A stretch of 64,000 bases of DNA from Pseudoxanthomonas sp. GM95 (GCF_900109775.1 NZ_FOAX01000002.1:310001-374000), one strand, 5' to 3'. Counted from the stretch's first letter, positions 8,369 to 18,673 are shown. Translations and numbers: made by a program. The notes: generated by a model from the letters alone, not told the origin.

Positions 8369-9496
8369 CTATGATCTGCGTGAGTAGCGCCCGTGTTCGA
8401 CCGCCACTCGCCCATCCAGTTCCATGACCAGCAGCATGGAGGACAGTTCGGCGGTCGTCAATCGGGTGCGCGCGACCAAGTCATCCATACCGGTTGGGTC
8501 GTGGCCAAGGGCCTTCCACAAGGTCTGGTAGTCCGGGTCCAGCGGCGCAGGCGCCACGCGGGCCTCTGGATGGGGGCGCTGCGGCGCGCTTGCAAGGCGC
8601 TGGCGCAGGGCCTGGGCCAGCTCGCCGGCCAGGGTGCCGATCCCGTTGATAATGTCCTGCGGCGTCTCGACCAGGGTGGCGCCGTCGCGGATAAGGCGGT
8701 GGCAGCCGCGCGCCATCGGGTTGTGGATCGAGCCGGGCACGGCGAACACTTCGCGCCCGGCCTCGCCGGCCTGGCGGGCCGTGATCAGGGCGCCCGAGCG
8801 TTCGGCCGCCTCGATCACCACCGTCCCCAGGCTCAAGCCCGCCAGCAGCCGGTTGCGGCTGGGGAAGTGCGCGGCACGCGCCTCGGTGCCGGGCGGAAAT
8901 TCGCTGACCACCGCGCCGCGCTCGACCAGTCGCGCGCGCAGCCGTGCATGGCTGGCGGGATAAGCCAGGTCCGGCCCGGTGCCGACGACCGCGACGGTGC
9001 GGCCGTCAGGCAAGGCCAGGGCAGCCTCATGCGCCGCGGCATCCACGCCGGTGGCCATGCCGCTGAAGACCACCAGGCCGGCCGAGGCCAGCCCATGGGC
9101 GAAGGCGCGGGCATTGTCGCGGCCGCCGGTCGTGGGCACGCGACTGCCGACCACGGCCACACCGGCATGCCAGAGCAGGTCGGCATCGCCTTCGACGAAC
9201 AGCGCCAGCGGCGGCGACGGAATCTGCCGCAGCAGCGCCGGGTAGTCCGGATGCTGCCAGTGCAATAGATGGTGGGCCGGCCCGTCCAGCCAGGTTTCGC
9301 AACGGGCGAACGCTGCCGCGCTGGGCGACTGCAGGCGCGCGCAGCGCTTGTCGTCCAGCCCGGCCGCGCGCCATGCGGAAGCGCCAGCGGCCAGCGCGGC
9401 GCGGGCGCTGCCGTGGGTGTCCAGCAGCAGGCGCCGCGGCGCGGTGGCGCCTCCGGCCAGGATCAACAGCAGCAGCGCGTCGGTCTCGTCATCCAT
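8369..9496 (-). CDS. dprA: DNA-processing protein DprA
   Basis: Binds incoming single-stranded DNA and loads RecA during natural transformation. 375 residues: a helical N-terminal region, then the Rossmann-like DprA core from about 110 ([55 protein letters not shown]). A C-terminal winged-helix segment follows from about 320 ([20 protein letters not shown]). All core motifs look intact. The gene heads the smg run. A hairpin between it and the LysM gene suggests it has its own promoter. Confidence 0.94.
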   Translation of the reverse strand: MDDETDALLLLILAGGATAPRRLLLDTHGSARAALAAGASAWRAAGLDDKRCARLQSPSAAAFARCETWLDGPAHHLLHWQHPDYPALLRQIPSPPLALFVEGDADLLWHAGVAVVGSRVPTTGGRDNARAFAHGLASAGLVVFSGMATGVDAAAHEAALALPDGRTVAVVGTGPDLAYPASHARLRARLVERGAVVSEFPPGTEARAAHFPSRNRLLAGLSLGTVVIEAAERSGALITARQAGEAGREVFAVPGSIHNPMARGCHRLIRDGATLVETPQDIINGIGTLAGELAQALRQRLASAPQRPHPEARVAPAPLDPDYQTLWKALGHDPTGMDDLVARTRLTTAELSSMLLVMELDGRVAVEHGRYSRRS

Positions 9497-9514
9497 GCGA
9501 GAAGTGTGGCGGCC

Positions 9515-9545
9515 AAACGACGACGGCGCCCTCGGGCGCCGTCGT
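9515..9545 (-). terminator. Hairpin terminator after the LysM gene
   Basis: Perfect 12-bp inverted repeat with arms 9520-9531 and 9534-9545 (ACGACGGCGCCC and its complement) and a very short loop. It sits just past the LysM stop at 9571. On the minus strand it is followed by CGTTT, a short U-run. It is probably a terminator insulating dprA. Confidence 0.6.
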
Positions 9546-9570
9546 GGTCATGCGTAGGAAAAGCCTGAAG

Positions 9571-10722
9571 TCAGTGCAGGCTGGCCGTCGCGGTGCTGGC
9601 CTGGCCGGCATCGGGATCGCGCAGGAAATAGCCGATGCGCGAGGGTGCCGAGCCTTCCATGATCAGGCCGTAGCTGACCTTCTCGTAGGTCTTGAAGATC
9701 ATCACGTGCGCCGTGTACTGGTCGGGCAGCTTGTTGCGGCCCTGGCCGGACTTCTTGGTCTCGGCGATGCGCGAGGTCTCGCCCTTGAACGGATCCAGCT
9801 TGTAGCTGCCCGGGCGCCAGATCGACAGCACGGTGCCGTTGTCCAGGCCTTCGCGGCTGCCGCCGGAGATCGCGACGACGTCGTGGGCACCGCCGTATTG
9901 CATGGCGTCGGCGACCGACATGATGCGGACCTTGCCGTCGACCAGCGGGGTCTTCGGTGAGTGCGGGAAGAACTGCAGGTCGTAGGGCTGGGCCTCGACC
10001 GGGATCAGGCGATCACCGGCGCGGACTTCACGGCCGTTGCCTTCCAGCTTGAGCGTGCTGGCGTTGCCATCGGGATCGACGGCGGTGACCGTGCCGATGC
10101 TCATCTGCTCCAGCTCGTAACCGAGGAAGTCGCTGTTCTCGTTGGGAACCTCGGTCTGCTTCCACAGGCTGCCTTCGCCACGGGTGTAGTCGCCGCGGGC
10201 ATCCAGGTCGTAGCTGGGCTTGGGTTCGTCGTAGAGCTTGGTCGGGCGGACGATGGCGTAACGCTGGCCGACCTGTGGCGCTTCCAGGTTCAGGGCGTAG
10301 ACGTCCTGGTCACCGAAGGCGCGCAGGCGGTCGTCCTGCAGGCCGGCGATGTAAGGCAGCTCCTCGAAGCTGTCCACGATGCGCATGTTGCGCAGGAACG
10401 GCTCCACATCGGACAGCGGCACGCCGCTGAGCGGTGCCTCCTGGCGCGGGCCGGGCTGCACGGTGGCCACGCGGTCCAGATACGCCAGGCTGATGATGTC
10501 GCCGGGGTAGATCAGGTGCGGATTGGCGATCTGGGGATTGGCCTGCCAGATCTCCGGCCACAGCCACGGCTTCTTGAGGAAGCGCGCGGAGATGTCCCAC
10601 AGCGTGTCGCCCTTCTTCACCACATAGGTGTCGGGGTGGTTGCCCGCCATTTCCTGTGCGGTCGCATAGGTGGCAAGGGTCAGGAACGCGACAGCCGCAG
10701 CTGTACGAAAGTGTTTGAACAT
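9571..10722 (-). CDS. LysM peptidoglycan-binding exported protein
   Basis: 383 residues from the ATG at 10722, which gives a signal peptide ending TYATAQ. A LysM domain follows at about 30-80 (YVVKKGDTLWDISARFLKKP, then YPGDIISL), so the protein should bind peptidoglycan in the periplasm. The remaining 300 residues have no catalytic motif I recognise and resemble the long C-terminal part found after LysM in xanthomonad proteins encoded beside dprA. It is divergent from def with 145 bp between start codons. Enzymatic activity is not indicated; a scaffold or division-associated role is only a guess. Confidence 0.87.
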   Translation of the reverse strand: MFKHFRTAAAVAFLTLATYATAQEMAGNHPDTYVVKKGDTLWDISARFLKKPWLWPEIWQANPQIANPHLIYPGDIISLAYLDRVATVQPGPRQEAPLSGVPLSDVEPFLRNMRIVDSFEELPYIAGLQDDRLRAFGDQDVYALNLEAPQVGQRYAIVRPTKLYDEPKPSYDLDARGDYTRGEGSLWKQTEVPNENSDFLGYELEQMSIGTVTAVDPDGNASTLKLEGNGREVRAGDRLIPVEAQPYDLQFFPHSPKTPLVDGKVRIMSVADAMQYGGAHDVVAISGGSREGLDNGTVLSIWRPGSYKLDPFKGETSRIAETKKSGQGRNKLPDQYTAHVMIFKTYEKVSYGLIMEGSAPSRIGYFLRDPDAGQASTATASLH

Positions 10723-10758
10723 GGCGGTATGTACCTGATTCCCCAACAGGCGGTCGCC

Positions 10759-10789
10759 ACTATAGTCCAGAAAAACCCGGGCTATGCAA
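10759..10789 (-). promoter_or_regulatory. Candidate promoter of the LysM gene
   Basis: On the minus strand, TTGCAT (10789-10784) and TATAGT (10764-10759) are separated by 19 bp and lie 37 bp ahead of the ATG. Both boxes are near consensus; the spacer is at the long limit. The opposite strand has TACAAT at 10813-10818 ahead of def without a clear -35 box. Confidence 0.42.
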
Positions 10790-10867
10790 GCGATCCGATG
10801 TGTCGGCTGCGCTACAATGTGCGGTCCGTCGCCGGACCAGAGCCGGCACCTTACCTTGGTGGTCACC

Positions 10868-11380
10868 ATGGCCCTGCTGCCGATTCTTGAATTCCCCGAT
10901 CCCCGCCTGCGCACCAAGGCGGTGCCGGTCACGGCTGACCAGGTCGCCGAACCGGCGTTCCAGACCCTGCTCGACAGCATGTTCGAGACCATGTACGACG
11001 CGCCGGGCATCGGCCTGGCCGCCAGCCAGGTGGACGTCCACCAGCGCTTCATGGTCATCGACGTGAGCGAGGAGAAGAACACCCCGCAGGTGTTCATCAA
11101 CCCCGAAATCGTCGACAAGACCGGCGAACAGGTCTACCAGGAAGGTTGCCTGTCGGTGCCGGGCATCTTCGCCGACGTGACCCGCGCCGATGCGATCACG
11201 GTGAAGTTCATGGACCGCGCCGGTGCGGCCCAGCAACTGCAGGTCGATGGCCTGCTGGCCGTCTGCATCCAGCACGAGATGGATCACCTGGACGGCAAGC
11301 TGTTCGTCGATTACCTCTCGCCGCTCAAGCGCGAGATGGTCAAGAAGAAGCTGGCCAAGGCCAAGCGCAACGCGGCCTGA
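10868..11380 (+). CDS. def: Peptide deformylase
   Basis: Removes the formyl group from the N-terminal methionine of nascent proteins. 170 residues from the ATG at 10868 ([15 protein letters not shown]). All three metal/active-site motifs are present: [16 protein letters not shown] (metal Cys) and QHEMDHLDG (HExxD/H). The Lys-rich tail is normal for type 1 enzymes. It is the first gene of def–fmt–rsmB, which links formylation, deformylation and rRNA methylation. Confidence 0.97.
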   Translation: MALLPILEFPDPRLRTKAVPVTADQVAEPAFQTLLDSMFETMYDAPGIGLAASQVDVHQRFMVIDVSEEKNTPQVFINPEIVDKTGEQVYQEGCLSVPGIFADVTRADAITVKFMDRAGAAQQLQVDGLLAVCIQHEMDHLDGKLFVDYLSPLKREMVKKKLAKAKRNAA

Positions 11381-11470
11381 TGGCCATGGCCGGCGCGGTT
11401 TTGCGCCGCGGCCCTGCGTCGGTGGGTCTGCCGCCGGCGCTTCCCCTCCTGAAGTTTTCGGTCACGCCCC

Positions 11471-12391
11471 ATGAAAATCGTCTTTGCCGGCACGCCTGAG
11501 TTCGCCGTGCCGTCGCTGCGCGCGGCCGTGCGCCACAACGAAGTCATCGCCGTCTATACCCAGCCCGACCGCCCGGCCGGGCGCGGGCGCGGGCTGTCGG
11601 CCTCGCCGGTCAAGCTGGAGGCGGTCAAGCGCGGCATCCCGGTGCTGCAGCCGGAAACCCTGCGCAACCCCGAGACCCAGGCCGCCCTGCGCGAGATGGC
11701 GCCGGACGTGATGATCGTGGTCGCCTACGGGCTGATCCTGCCCAAAGCGGTGCTGCAGATCCCGCGCTATGGCTGCTGGAACGTGCATGCCTCGCTGCTG
11801 CCGCGCTGGCGCGGTGCGGCGCCGATCCAGCGTGCGATCGAGTCCGGCGACAGTGAATCGGGCGTCTGCCTGATGCAGATGGAAGCCGGCCTGGATACCG
11901 GCCCGGTGATCCTCAAGCAGACCACGCCGATCAACGACACCGATACCGGCGGCCAGCTGCACGACCGCCTGGCCGAGCTTGGCGCGCAGGTGCTGGCCGA
12001 TGGCCTGGGCCTGCTGCGTGCCGGCATTCGCCCGATCCCCACGCCGCAGCCGGCTGAGGGTGTCACCTACGCCCACAAGCTGGACAAGGCCGAGGCGCGC
12101 CTGGACTGGAGCCAGCCGGCCGACCTGCTGGCGCGCAAGGTGCGCGCGTTCGTGCCGTGGCCGATCGCTGAAGCCACGGTGGCCGGCGAGCGCCTGCGCA
12201 TCCACGGCGCGATCGCGATCGAGCTGCGGCACAACGCCGCGCCGGGCACGCTGCTGATGGCCTCGCGCCAGGGCCTGGACATCGCCTGTGGCGAAGGCGC
12301 GCTGCGCCTGCGCGTGGTCCAGCGCGAAGGCGGCAAGGCGATCACCGCGGCTGACTATCTCAACGCGCGCCGCGACCTGGTCAGCGCATGA
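11471..12391 (+). CDS. fmt: Methionyl-tRNA formyltransferase
   Basis: Formylates initiator Met-tRNA using 10-formyl-tetrahydrofolate. 306 residues. The N-terminal formyltransferase fold starts [16 protein letters not shown], with the active-site stretch [16 protein letters not shown] near 110. The C-terminal OB-like domain (from about 205) ends in [13 protein letters not shown]. It starts 90 bp after def, and its TGA overlaps the rsmB ATG (ATGA), so translation is coupled. Confidence 0.97.
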   Translation: MKIVFAGTPEFAVPSLRAAVRHNEVIAVYTQPDRPAGRGRGLSASPVKLEAVKRGIPVLQPETLRNPETQAALREMAPDVMIVVAYGLILPKAVLQIPRYGCWNVHASLLPRWRGAAPIQRAIESGDSESGVCLMQMEAGLDTGPVILKQTTPINDTDTGGQLHDRLAELGAQVLADGLGLLRAGIRPIPTPQPAEGVTYAHKLDKAEARLDWSQPADLLARKVRAFVPWPIAEATVAGERLRIHGAIAIELRHNAAPGTLLMASRQGLDIACGEGALRLRVVQREGGKAITAADYLNARRDLVSA

Positions 12392-13686
12392 GCACCACCC
12401 AGGCCGGCGTGGTCGTGCGGGTGATGGCGGCGCGCGTGCTGGATGCGGTGCTGCATCGCGGCCGTTCGCTCAAGGGCGAGCTGGCCACCGCGCTGCCGCA
12501 GTTGGCCGACGTGCGCGACCGCGCGCTGCTGGAGGCGATCTGCTTCACCGCGCTGCGCCGCCGCGGTGCCTATAACGCTGCGCTCGAAAGCTGGATGACC
12601 CGGCCGCTCGGCCCGCGCGAAGGTGACCTGCGCGCGCTGCTGCTGGCTGGCCTGGCCCAGCTGGATGCGCTGGAACTGCCGCCGCACGCCGCGCTGTCGG
12701 CCACGGTCGAAGCCGCGCGCACGCTCGGTCGCCCGCACCAGGCCGGCATGGTCAACGCGCTGCTGCGCCGCGCCCAGCGCGAAGGCGTGCCCGAGGGCGA
12801 TCCGGCCCAGGTCTGGCCGGCCTGGCTGCGCACGCGCCTACGCGCCGACTGGCCCGAACAGGCCGCGGCGATCTTCGCCGCCAGCGCCCAGGCCGCGCCG
12901 CTGTGGCTGCGGGTCAATCCGCAGCTGGGGACGCGCGAGATCTATCTGGCCGAACTGGCCCAGGCAGGCATCGACGCCCAGCCCAGCGAAGTCCTGCGAG
13001 ACGCGCTGCAGCTGGCCGAATCAGTGCCGATGTCGGCGCTGCCGGGCTTTGCCGAAGGCGCCGCCTCGGTGCAGGACGGCTCGGCCCAGCAGGTCGCGGA
13101 TCTGTTCGACCTCAAGCCCGGCGCGCGGGTGCTGGACGCCTGCGCCGCGCCCGGCGGCAAGTCCGCCCATCTGCTCGAACGCTTTCCCGGCCTGGCCCTG
13201 ACCGCAATGGATGTCGACGCGCGACGCCTGCGCCAGGTCACCCAGACCCTGGAGCGCGTTGGCGTGCAGGCGACCTTGCTGGCGGCTGACGCCTCGGATC
13301 TGGACGCGTGGTGGGACGGCACGCCGTTCGACGCAGTGCTGCTGGACGCGCCGTGTTCGGCCACCGGGATCGTGCGCCGCCAGCCCGATGTGCTGCTGCA
13401 CCGGCGCGAAGACGACATCGTCGCGCTGACCGCCTTGCAGGCGCGCCTGCTGGACGCGGCCTGGACGGTGCTCAAGCCCGGCGGCGTGCTGGTCTATGCG
13501 ACCTGCTCGCTGCTGGCCGACGAGAACGCGCGTCAGATCGACGCGTTCCTGGCGCGGCATCCCGAGGCGCAGCCCGATGATCCGGGCGCGGCGTTCGGCC
13601 ATGCCAGCGGCGTCGGCCGCCAGCGCCTGACCGGCGAGGACGGCATGGACGGCTTTTTCTACGCACGCCTGCGCAAGCCTGGCTGA
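12388..13686 (+). CDS. rsmB: 16S rRNA m5C967 methyltransferase RsmB
   Basis: S-adenosylmethionine-dependent methylation of C967 in 16S rRNA. 432 residues: N-terminal NusB-like RNA-binding domain (about 1-140), then the Rossmann methyltransferase. The SAM motif is [13 protein letters not shown] near 245. The two family cysteines are C323 in [10 protein letters not shown] and the nucleophile C373 in [11 protein letters not shown], matching E. coli C375. It overlaps fmt by 4 bp and is probably the last gene of def–fmt–rsmB. A 65-bp gap follows. Confidence 0.95.
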   Translation: MSTTQAGVVVRVMAARVLDAVLHRGRSLKGELATALPQLADVRDRALLEAICFTALRRRGAYNAALESWMTRPLGPREGDLRALLLAGLAQLDALELPPHAALSATVEAARTLGRPHQAGMVNALLRRAQREGVPEGDPAQVWPAWLRTRLRADWPEQAAAIFAASAQAAPLWLRVNPQLGTREIYLAELAQAGIDAQPSEVLRDALQLAESVPMSALPGFAEGAASVQDGSAQQVADLFDLKPGARVLDACAAPGGKSAHLLERFPGLALTAMDVDARRLRQVTQTLERVGVQATLLAADASDLDAWWDGTPFDAVLLDAPCSATGIVRRQPDVLLHRREDDIVALTALQARLLDAAWTVLKPGGVLVYATCSLLADENARQIDAFLARHPEAQPDDPGAAFGHASGVGRQRLTGEDGMDGFFYARLRKPG

Positions 13687-13751
13687 GGCAAAGTGCTTCC
13701 CGTTGCGCAAGACAACGGGCTTCCGACATTCCATCGCTATCATTTTGCGCC

Positions 13752-15479
13752 ATGCGCCCAATGACCTTCGCCCGCACCCGTTCCCTCGATACCTGGCTGC
13801 TCTTCATCACCGCGCTGCTGGTGATCGGCGCGGGCATCGGCCTGCGCGATCCGTGGCCGGCCGACGAGCCGCGCTTCACGCTGGTGGCCAAGCAGATGGT
13901 GGAGAGCGGCAACTGGCTGTTCCCGCATCGCGGCGTGGAGCTGTATTCGGACAAGCCGCCGATGCTGATGTGGCTGGAAGGCCTGTTCTTCCTGATCACC
14001 GGCAACTGGCGGGTGGCGTTCCTGATGCCGTCGCTGGTGGCCACGCTGGGCGCGATCTGGTGCGTGAAGGACCTGGGCCAGCGGCTGTGGACGGGCAAGG
14101 TCGGCCTGTATGCGGGCTGGGCGCTGCTGTTCGCCTTCCAGTTCACCTACCAGGCCAAGCGCGCGCAGATCGACGCGCTGGTGCTGGGCATGATCACCCT
14201 GGCCAACTACGGCCTGATCCGGCACCTGATCAAGGGCCCGGACTGGAAGATGTGGGTCATGGGCTGGTTCTTCGCCGGCCTGGGCACGATCACCAAGGGC
14301 GTGGGCTTCCTGGCGCTGTTGATGATCCTGCCGGCAGCGGTGGCCTCGGTGCGCGGCTGGCCGGGCGTGAAGGTGTGGGCGGGCGATCGCCGCTTCTGGC
14401 TGGGGCCGCTGGCCTTTCTGGTGGCGGTCTCGATCTGGCTGGTGCCGATGGTGGCCACGGTGCTGCTGTCGGGCGATCCGGAGCACCGTGCGTACCTGGA
14501 CGACATCCTGTTCCGGCAGACGGCCAAGCGTTACGCGCGGTCCTGGGACCATCCGCAGCCGGTCTGGTATTTCCTGACGGTGCTGGCGATGTGGGCGCCG
14601 GCGATCCTGGCGCTGCCGTGGGCGATCGCGCCGTGGGCGCGCCGGCTACGGCTGCGGCACGACCCGCGCTACCTGCTGCCGATCGCGTGGTGGCTGCTCG
14701 TGATGGTGTTTTTCTCCATCCCGCACGGCAAGCGCGATGTCTACATCATGCCGGCGCTGCCGATGCTGTGCCTGGCGCTGGCGCCGCTGCTGCCGGGCAT
14801 CCTGCGCCTGCGCCTGCCGCGCGCGGTGCTGTATGCCTTTGCCGGATTTCTGGTGATGGTCACGCTGGGCCTGGGCGTGACGATGCTGACCGGCGAGCCG
14901 TCGTTCGAGCGCAAGCTGCATGTCGAACGCGGCCTGGACAATTCGATCACCGACACCCTGGCCTGGGTGCTGGTGACGATCGGCACCTGGGGGTTGGGCA
15001 GCCTGCTCTGGTTCCGGCGTCGGCCGCTCCAGGCATTGCTGTCGATCCTGGGCGCGTTGTGGGTGCTCTACGGCATCACGCTGGCGCCGCTGATCAACGA
15101 TTCCAGCTCCGCGCGCGGGGTGATGCACGAAGTCGCCCGGCGGATCGGCCCGCAGGCCGAACTGGGCCTGGTCGCCTGGAAGGAACAGAACCTGTTGATG
15201 ACCCAATCGCGGACCACGACCTTCGGCTTCAAGATGACCTGGAAAGAACAGCTGCAGCGCGGCCTAGCCTGGCAGGCCCAGGCCCAGCAGGCGCGCTGGC
15301 TGCTGGTGCAGGACGTGGCGCTGCCGACCTGCGTGGACCGCGCCGTGGCCCAGCAGGTGGCCAATTCCAACCGTCGCGGCTGGTGGCTGGTGCCGATGGC
15401 TGCGCGTGTGGGCTGCCCGGCCTCGCCACCGGTCCCGGCCGACGATGCGGCGCGTGCCGCACAGGTGGAAGACGAGTGA
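13752..15479 (+). CDS. ArnT-like membrane glycosyltransferase
   Basis: 575 residues with many membrane helices. The N-terminal half fits the PMT_2/ArnT (GT83) fold: DPWPADEPRF, with the catalytic-type acidic pair in the first periplasmic loop, then SDKPPMLMW and a run of helices. The soluble periplasmic C-terminus (from about 430) contains no known motif. Such enzymes transfer sugars from undecaprenyl-phosphate carriers to lipid A or other envelope glycans. The acceptor and sugar cannot be read from sequence. The next gene encodes a likely O-antigen ligase, supporting a lipopolysaccharide role. A second ATG at 13761 is an alternative start. Confidence 0.8.
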   Translation: MRPMTFARTRSLDTWLLFITALLVIGAGIGLRDPWPADEPRFTLVAKQMVESGNWLFPHRGVELYSDKPPMLMWLEGLFFLITGNWRVAFLMPSLVATLGAIWCVKDLGQRLWTGKVGLYAGWALLFAFQFTYQAKRAQIDALVLGMITLANYGLIRHLIKGPDWKMWVMGWFFAGLGTITKGVGFLALLMILPAAVASVRGWPGVKVWAGDRRFWLGPLAFLVAVSIWLVPMVATVLLSGDPEHRAYLDDILFRQTAKRYARSWDHPQPVWYFLTVLAMWAPAILALPWAIAPWARRLRLRHDPRYLLPIAWWLLVMVFFSIPHGKRDVYIMPALPMLCLALAPLLPGILRLRLPRAVLYAFAGFLVMVTLGLGVTMLTGEPSFERKLHVERGLDNSITDTLAWVLVTIGTWGLGSLLWFRRRPLQALLSILGALWVLYGITLAPLINDSSSARGVMHEVARRIGPQAELGLVAWKEQNLLMTQSRTTTFGFKMTWKEQLQRGLAWQAQAQQARWLLVQDVALPTCVDRAVAQQVANSNRRGWWLVPMAARVGCPASPPVPADDAARAAQVEDE

Positions 15480-15514
15480 GCCTGCGTTCGGGTTGTGCGG
15501 TGTAAATAGTCCCG

Positions 15515-16771
15515 ATGCTCGTGCACGACGACAGGATGTTCCTGGACCAGCCTTTCCCCGACACGTTGCGGCTGCGTGCCGCGCGCGCGTGCTACACGCT
15601 GGCGCTGGTGCTGCTGCCGGCGTGCATGATCGCCACGCCGTGGGGCCTGACCCCGGCCGCCTGTTGTTCACTGCTGGCCGCGTTGCTGGCGCCGGATCGC
15701 ATCTGGCAGGCGCGCAAGGCCGCCGGCTGGCCCCTGCTGGCAATGCTGCTGGCGGTGCTGTTCGTGGTGGCGGTAGTGAGTTTTTCGGTGCTGGTCCACC
15801 ACGACACTTGGAAAGACGCCGGCGACCGTGGTCGGGTGCTGATGATCCCGGTCGCCACGCTGATGGTGCTGGGCTTCGCGCCGCCGCGCGCAGCGCTCTG
15901 GGCGGGCGCGGTGCTGGGGTTGATCGGCGCGGGCATCGTGGCGGTCGTGCAGACCCTGCAGCATCTGCCGCGCGCCGATGGCTGGAACAACGCCATCACC
16001 TTCGCCGACATGGCGGTGCTGCTGCTGGCGCTGGTGGTGTTCCTGCGGCCTTCGGGCCGGTTCGTGATCACGGTGGTCGCCACCTGCGCAGGGTTGGTGG
16101 CCATCGGCCTGAGCGGCACGCGCGGGGCCTGGCCGGCGGCGGCGCTGGTGATGATCATCGCGCTGTTCGTGCGCGCCACCAGCGGGCGCGGGCATCGGTT
16201 CGAAGCTTGGACGCTGGCGTTGTTGGCGGTAGTGGCTTTCGCGGTGGTCCTGCCGCAGGTGCAGCAGCGGGTGGAAGCGCTGCAGGTGGACATCCTGCGC
16301 TACGCAGCCGGCGACCCGGATTCGTCCTCGGGCGCGCGGATCGAACTATTCGGCCTGGCCCGGGACGAGCTGGAGGCCCGGCCCTGGACCGGTGCCGGCG
16401 TGGGCCGTTTCGAGCGCGTGGTCCAGGCCGCGCCGCAGTGTCAGGTCCCGGCCCCTGATGGTTGGTGCAAGCTCGGCCACGCGCACAGCGACGTGCCCGA
16501 ATGGGGCGCGACGATGGGCATTCCCGGGCTGATCGCACTGCTGGTGCTGTATGGCGTGCCGGCCTGGCTGTTCGCCCGCCAGGTGCTGGTGCGGCCATTC
16601 CCGCGGCGTTCGCGCAGCGCGGCGCTGGCCGGGCTGGCGGTGGTGATCGTGTTCGTGTTGTGCGGGTTGAGCCAGTCGATGTGGGCGCACCAGCTCAGCG
16701 GTGGCAGCTTCCTGACGCTGGTCGGCATCCTGCTGGGTTTCAGCCTGCGCGAAGACCCGCACAAACCCTGA
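15515..16771 (+). CDS. O-antigen ligase / Wzy-family membrane protein
   Basis: 418 residues with about ten membrane helices. The large periplasmic loop near 270-330 has the Wzy_C/WaaL pattern: ARPWTGAGVGRF, then LGHAHSDVPEWGATMGIPG, where the loop histidine is typical of ligases. It would join polymerised or single-unit glycan to lipid A-core, or polymerise O units. Sequence alone does not separate WaaL from Wzy. A second ATG at 15536 could be the true start. The stop lies 6 bp from that of the convergent GT2 gene, leaving almost no room for a terminator. Confidence 0.82.
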   Translation: MLVHDDRMFLDQPFPDTLRLRAARACYTLALVLLPACMIATPWGLTPAACCSLLAALLAPDRIWQARKAAGWPLLAMLLAVLFVVAVVSFSVLVHHDTWKDAGDRGRVLMIPVATLMVLGFAPPRAALWAGAVLGLIGAGIVAVVQTLQHLPRADGWNNAITFADMAVLLLALVVFLRPSGRFVITVVATCAGLVAIGLSGTRGAWPAAALVMIIALFVRATSGRGHRFEAWTLALLAVVAFAVVLPQVQQRVEALQVDILRYAAGDPDSSSGARIELFGLARDELEARPWTGAGVGRFERVVQAAPQCQVPAPDGWCKLGHAHSDVPEWGATMGIPGLIALLVLYGVPAWLFARQVLVRPFPRRSRSAALAGLAVVIVFVLCGLSQSMWAHQLSGGSFLTLVGILLGFSLREDPHKP

Positions 16772-16777
16772 TCCGCG

Positions 16778-17587
16778 TCAGCTTTTGCGCGGCGGGTCCT
16801 GTACTGGCTGGCCGTGTTGCAGCAGCCACAGCATGATCGCCTTCTGGCGCACGTAGTTGGCCCGCACGTAGGCATAGACCAGGCCGCGCCAGCCATCGAG
16901 GAAACCCAGCCTGAACACGTAGCCGCGCCAGAAGCGCCACGCTGGTGACACCACCAATTTGCCGAACGAGGCCCGCTTGCCGCGCGCGAATTCGTGCTGC
17001 GCCATCATCAGGGCATAGCGCTGGGTCTTGGCCAGCTGCTGTTCCAGCGAGCGATACGGGAAGTGGACCAGGTCGCCGGCCAGCGTCTGGAGCGCGCCAT
17101 CGACGCTGGCGGCTTCATGAATCTCGCGCGTGCCGCGCCAGCCGCCGCGACACCGGTCGAACAGGCGCAGCACGCGGTCCGGATATGCGTTGCCGTGGCG
17201 CAGGAACTTGCCGAAATAATCCGAGAGCCGGTTGAAGCGATAGCCCGCCGCGTCGGCAAAGCCCCTGTCGCGCGCGGCCAGGATCGCCAAGCGCAGCGCC
17301 TCATCCACGCGCTCGTCGGCATCCAGGCACAGCACCCAGTCGTGTGAGGCGCTTTGCACGGCGAAATCCTTCTGGCTGCGATAGCCATCGAAGGCGCGCT
17401 GCAGCACGCGTGCACCCTTGGCCTGCGCGATCTGTAGCGTCGTATCGGTCGAGCCCGAGTCCACCACCACGCATTCATCGCAGAACGCCAGCGAGTCCAG
17501 GCAGTCGCCGATGCGGTCGGCTTCGTTGAACGCGATAATGCAAGCCGAAATGCGCGGCCGTGGGTCGTGTGCGGACGTGGAGGACAT
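16778..17587 (-). CDS. GT2 glycosyltransferase, WaaE/KdtX-like
   Basis: 269 residues from the ATG at 17587 (MSSTSAHDPRP). GT-A fold: ISACIIAFNEADRI at the N-terminus, VVVDSGSTDTT near 42, the DxD-type CLDADERV near 90 and GTREIHEAA near 155. The arrangement matches WaaE/KdtX-type transferases of the inner core of lipopolysaccharide, usually glucosyltransferases acting on heptose I. The start codon lies 3 bp from the start of the divergent gene. The surrounding genes support envelope glycan assembly. Confidence 0.85.
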   Translation of the reverse strand: MSSTSAHDPRPRISACIIAFNEADRIGDCLDSLAFCDECVVVDSGSTDTTLQIAQAKGARVLQRAFDGYRSQKDFAVQSASHDWVLCLDADERVDEALRLAILAARDRGFADAAGYRFNRLSDYFGKFLRHGNAYPDRVLRLFDRCRGGWRGTREIHEAASVDGALQTLAGDLVHFPYRSLEQQLAKTQRYALMMAQHEFARGKRASFGKLVVSPAWRFWRGYVFRLGFLDGWRGLVYAYVRANYVRQKAIMLWLLQHGQPVQDPPRKS

Positions 17588-17590
17588 GGC

Positions 17591-18655
17591 GTGGGCGATT
17601 ACCTGCTGTTTGCGACCGAACGGTACGCGCTGCCTATTCTGGCGCCTCTGGCCCAGGCACTGCACGCCTCTGGCCAGTCCGTCAGCGCCTGGTTCGAGGG
17701 CAATGCGCGCGGGCTGGAGACGCAGGTGGCGCCGTACGTGCGGCAGGTGAACCTCAAACAGGCCGTAGCGCTGAAGCCGCGCGCGGTGTTCAGCGCGGCC
17801 AACTGGGTGCCGCCGTTCGTGTCCGGCGCCAAGGTGCAGCTGTTCCATGGCTTCAACGTGGAGAAGCGTGCCGATACGCGCGGGCACTTCCGCGTGCGCG
17901 GGCTGTTCGACCTGTATTGCACGCAGGGGCCGGCCACGACCGCGCCGTTCCGCGAACTGGCCCAGCGCGAAGGCCACTTCGCCGTGGTCCAGACCGGCTG
18001 GCCGAAGCTGGATCCGCTGTTTCGCGACGATGGTGGCGCCAGTGCGGCGCTGCGTGCGTCGGCGGCGGGTCGTTCGGTGATCCTGTTCGGGTCGACCTTC
18101 ACCGAGCGCCTCAGCGCTGCGCCGCTGCTGATCGATCAGATTGCCGCCGACATCGCCCGCGGCGATCGCTACTGGCTGCTGACCCTGCATCCCAAGTGTC
18201 CGCCGGACCTGTTCGACCGTTATCGCGCGCTGGCCGGGCCGAACGCGACCTTCGTCGAACCCGAGCAGGTGATGGCCGCGCAGCGTGCGGCGGACGTGCT
18301 GTTGTCGGACACGTCCTCGATCGTCTCGGAGTTCATCGTCCAGCACAAACCGGTAGTGACCTTCCGCAATCGCGCGCCCAAACCGCACATGCTGGATTTC
18401 GACGAGGCCGATGCGCTGCCGCAGCAGCTGGCGCGCGCGCTGGCGCCTGAGCCTGCGCTGATGGAAGAGATCGTGCGCTATGCCGATTCGATCCATCCCG
18501 ATCGCGATGGACAGTCGTCCGAGCGGGTGATCGCGGCGACTGAGGATTTCGTCGCTGGCGAGTTGGGCGTGCTGAAGCCCAAGCCGTTCGGCGCACGTTT
18601 CCGTGCGTTGCAGATCCGCAAGGAGCTGGGGTACTGGGGACTGGGCGCGCGCTGA
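17591..18655 (+). CDS. CDP-glycerol glycerophosphotransferase-like protein
   Basis: About 354 residues from GTG 17591, chosen because GGAGGA ends 6 bp upstream; a GTG at 17567 lacks such a site. The fold resembles the GT-B-like TagF/CDP-glycerol transferase family: LFHGFNVEKR near 90 (like the WHGTxxK motif), LLTLHPKCPP near 200 and SDTSSIVSEFIVQHKPVV near 245, the usual nucleotide-binding Ser/Glu region. No signal peptide or membrane helix is seen. It may add a glycerophosphate or polyol-phosphate unit to a surface glycan. The donor is unproven. It is divergent from the WaaE-like gene. Confidence 0.75.
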   Translation: MGDYLLFATERYALPILAPLAQALHASGQSVSAWFEGNARGLETQVAPYVRQVNLKQAVALKPRAVFSAANWVPPFVSGAKVQLFHGFNVEKRADTRGHFRVRGLFDLYCTQGPATTAPFRELAQREGHFAVVQTGWPKLDPLFRDDGGASAALRASAAGRSVILFGSTFTERLSAAPLLIDQIAADIARGDRYWLLTLHPKCPPDLFDRYRALAGPNATFVEPEQVMAAQRAADVLLSDTSSIVSEFIVQHKPVVTFRNRAPKPHMLDFDEADALPQQLARALAPEPALMEEIVRYADSIHPDRDGQSSERVIAATEDFVAGELGVLKPKPFGARFRALQIRKELGYWGLGAR

Positions 18656-18673
18656 CCGAAGCCCGCTGCCCGT

